DNA of 64,000 nucleotides from Herbaspirillum rubrisubalbicans (GTDB lineage: Bacteria; Pseudomonadota; Gammaproteobacteria; Burkholderiales; Burkholderiaceae_D): assembly GCF_003719195.1 (NCBI RefSeq), contig NZ_CP024996.1, forward strand, positions 4,030,001-4,094,000, read 5' to 3'. Shown in pieces: positions 63,221 through 64,000 of this stretch (positions are counted from its first letter, which is position 1; each line of letters starts with the position of its first letter). A program made the position numbers and the translations under genes. Under the pieces are notes generated by a model. It searched no databases. It saw only the letters and a program-made list of their open reading frames with translations, and was not told the DNA's origin.

Positions 63221-64000
63221 CAGGCGCAGGTAATTTGCAGATGGTCGATGGCGCAGAAGCCAAGCAAGGCGCGCATTTTTCGCTGTAGCCACTTTTGTAC
63301 GCTGGCAGAGGCGCTCAAGCCGTGTAAAAGCGCGCGCAAGCGCGCCACCAACAGGGCAATCTTCTTCATGTTCTGGGCCGCCGCCGCCAACAAGCACTGC
63401 TCGGCGACCTTGCGCAATCCCCGCATACGGGCATAACGATGTCCGTGCAATTGCTTGGCGTCGGCGAAGCTGCGTTCTACCGTTTCCTTGCGTCGGGCAT
63501 AGATGCGCTTGCCCCATTCGGTACGACGCCGATCATCCACCTTCTCCTTGGAACGCTCCCACACATGGCGCGTCACCACCTTGACCGCATTGGCGCTATT
63601 GGTGCATTGCTCGCGTACCTTGCAGCCTCGGCATTGTTCAGGCTTGGATTTGTATTCCCGATACCCCTGCCGATTGGTCGTGCTGTAGCGCAAGGGTTGA
63701 CCCTGCGGGCAGATGTATTCGTCACGGTAGGCATCGTACTCATACGCCCGTTTAAAGAATGTCCCCGGCTTGTGGTTGGGTGTGCGGTAGCCCATCACGC
63801 CGCTGATCTCGCGATTCTCCAGTCCCTGGCAGACGGCCGGTGTGAAGTAGCCCGCATCCAGGCCAACGGCCTGTACATCAAATCCGAACGTCTGGCGCTG
63901 ACGATCCAGGCGCGCCAGATAAGGCTGACTGTCATGGACTGAGGCGGGCGTGACATGGGTATCGGTAATGATGGAATGCTTGGCATCGACGGTGCGGTGA
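63220..64000 (-). CDS. IS1182-family transposase, C-terminal part
   Basis: The minus-strand frame is open from the right edge to the stop at 63220, about 260 residues. It begins HRTVDAKHSIITDTHVTPASVHD, the conserved IS1182 core with a catalytic Asp, followed by GLDAGYFTPAVCQ with the second Asp, a Cys-rich region (CRGCKVREQCTN) and the C-terminal catalytic Glu in RRKETVERSFADAKQLHGHRYAR. No frameshift or internal stop is seen, so the visible part is intact. The N-terminal part lies outside the window. Confidence 0.9.
   Translation of the reverse strand, partial: HRTVDAKHSIITDTHVTPASVHDSQPYLARLDRQRQTFGFDVQAVGLDAGYFTPAVCQGLENREISGVMGYRTPNHKPGTFFKRAYEYDAYRDEYICPQGQPLRYSTTNRQGYREYKSKPEQCRGCKVREQCTNSANAVKVVTRHVWERSKEKVDDRRRTEWGKRIYARRKETVERSFADAKQLHGHRYARMRGLRKVAEQCLLAAAAQNMKKIALLVARLRALLHGLSASASVQKWLQRKMRALLGFCAIDHLQITCA

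Larger units (their letters stand above)
63187..64000 (-). mobile_element. IS1182-family insertion sequence, 3' part
   Basis: The element is recognised from its transposase and runs past the right edge. The left end is not certain: it lies somewhere between the rhlE stop (63122) and the transposase stop (63220), and the 11-bp-stem hairpin at 63187-63212 may belong to it. The terminal inverted repeats cannot be verified without the other end. Confidence 0.7.

Overview
The window is GC-rich, densely coded beta-proteobacterial chromosome. The gene content (dnaQ-rnhA-methyltransferase-gloB-mltD, yejABEF next to fabI, fiu/piuC, TctDE-type two-component systems, a polyol ABC operon, orphan VgrG genes) and the protein sequences suggest Burkholderiales, most likely an Oxalobacteraceae member close to Herbaspirillum. 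That placement is inference from recognised families; no 16S rRNA gene is present.

Layout. 1-4.4 kb: the 5' part of pyrF, a lemA lipoprotein gene followed by two TPM-domain genes and a small Gly-tailed membrane protein, and dacB. 4.5-10.1 kb: an array of seven 14-bp repeats, a MASE2-GGDEF diguanylate cyclase, a small membrane protein and mgtA behind a long leader containing a tiny Cys-rich ORF. 10.3-20.4 kb: a signalling block, with a four-gene operon (triple-receiver hybrid kinase, CheR, CheB, receiver-kinase), a DUF1345 protein, a small conserved protein and a TctDE/QseBC-like two-component pair. 20.6-23.7 kb: a Fur-box-preceded catecholate siderophore receptor with its PiuC/YbiX dioxygenase. 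23.7-30.0 kb: an SsuABC/TauABC-type importer with two tandem paralogous binding proteins, divergent from a second TctDE-like pair. 30.1-37.8 kb: a polyol (probably xylitol) operon with binding protein, two permeases, a xylitol/sorbitol dehydrogenase, ATPase, AraC regulator and xylulokinase. 38.1-40.0 kb: an AraC regulator and azlCD.

40.4-47.6 kb holds the most interesting system: a VgrG island of the type VI secretion system without structural genes. It encodes VgrG, a DUF4123 adaptor, an 833-residue predicted pore-forming effector of the VasX/BTH_I2691 kind, a membrane protein that is the likely immunity factor, and a PAAR tip. The 3' end of the effector gene and the putative immunity gene are visibly AT-richer than the flanks, as expected for an exchangeable toxin/immunity unit.

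47.7-64 kb is mostly core: a DUF2130 coiled-coil protein, tRNA-Val(CAC), dnaQ, rnhA, a methyltransferase, gloB, mltD, yejABEF (oligopeptide/microcin C-type importer), fabI, an RhlE-like RNA helicase, and the 3' part of an IS1182-family transposase running off the right edge.

A feature crossing functional boundaries is a dispersed repeat with a 14-bp period (TCAGAGCTCAGATA-like). It forms the array at 4.5 kb, abuts or overlaps the stop codons of two unrelated minus-strand genes (18.2 and 54.5 kb), and a related stretch lies inside the polyol ATPase gene. Start codons were chosen from ribosome-binding sites, signal peptides and family lengths; they were not tested.
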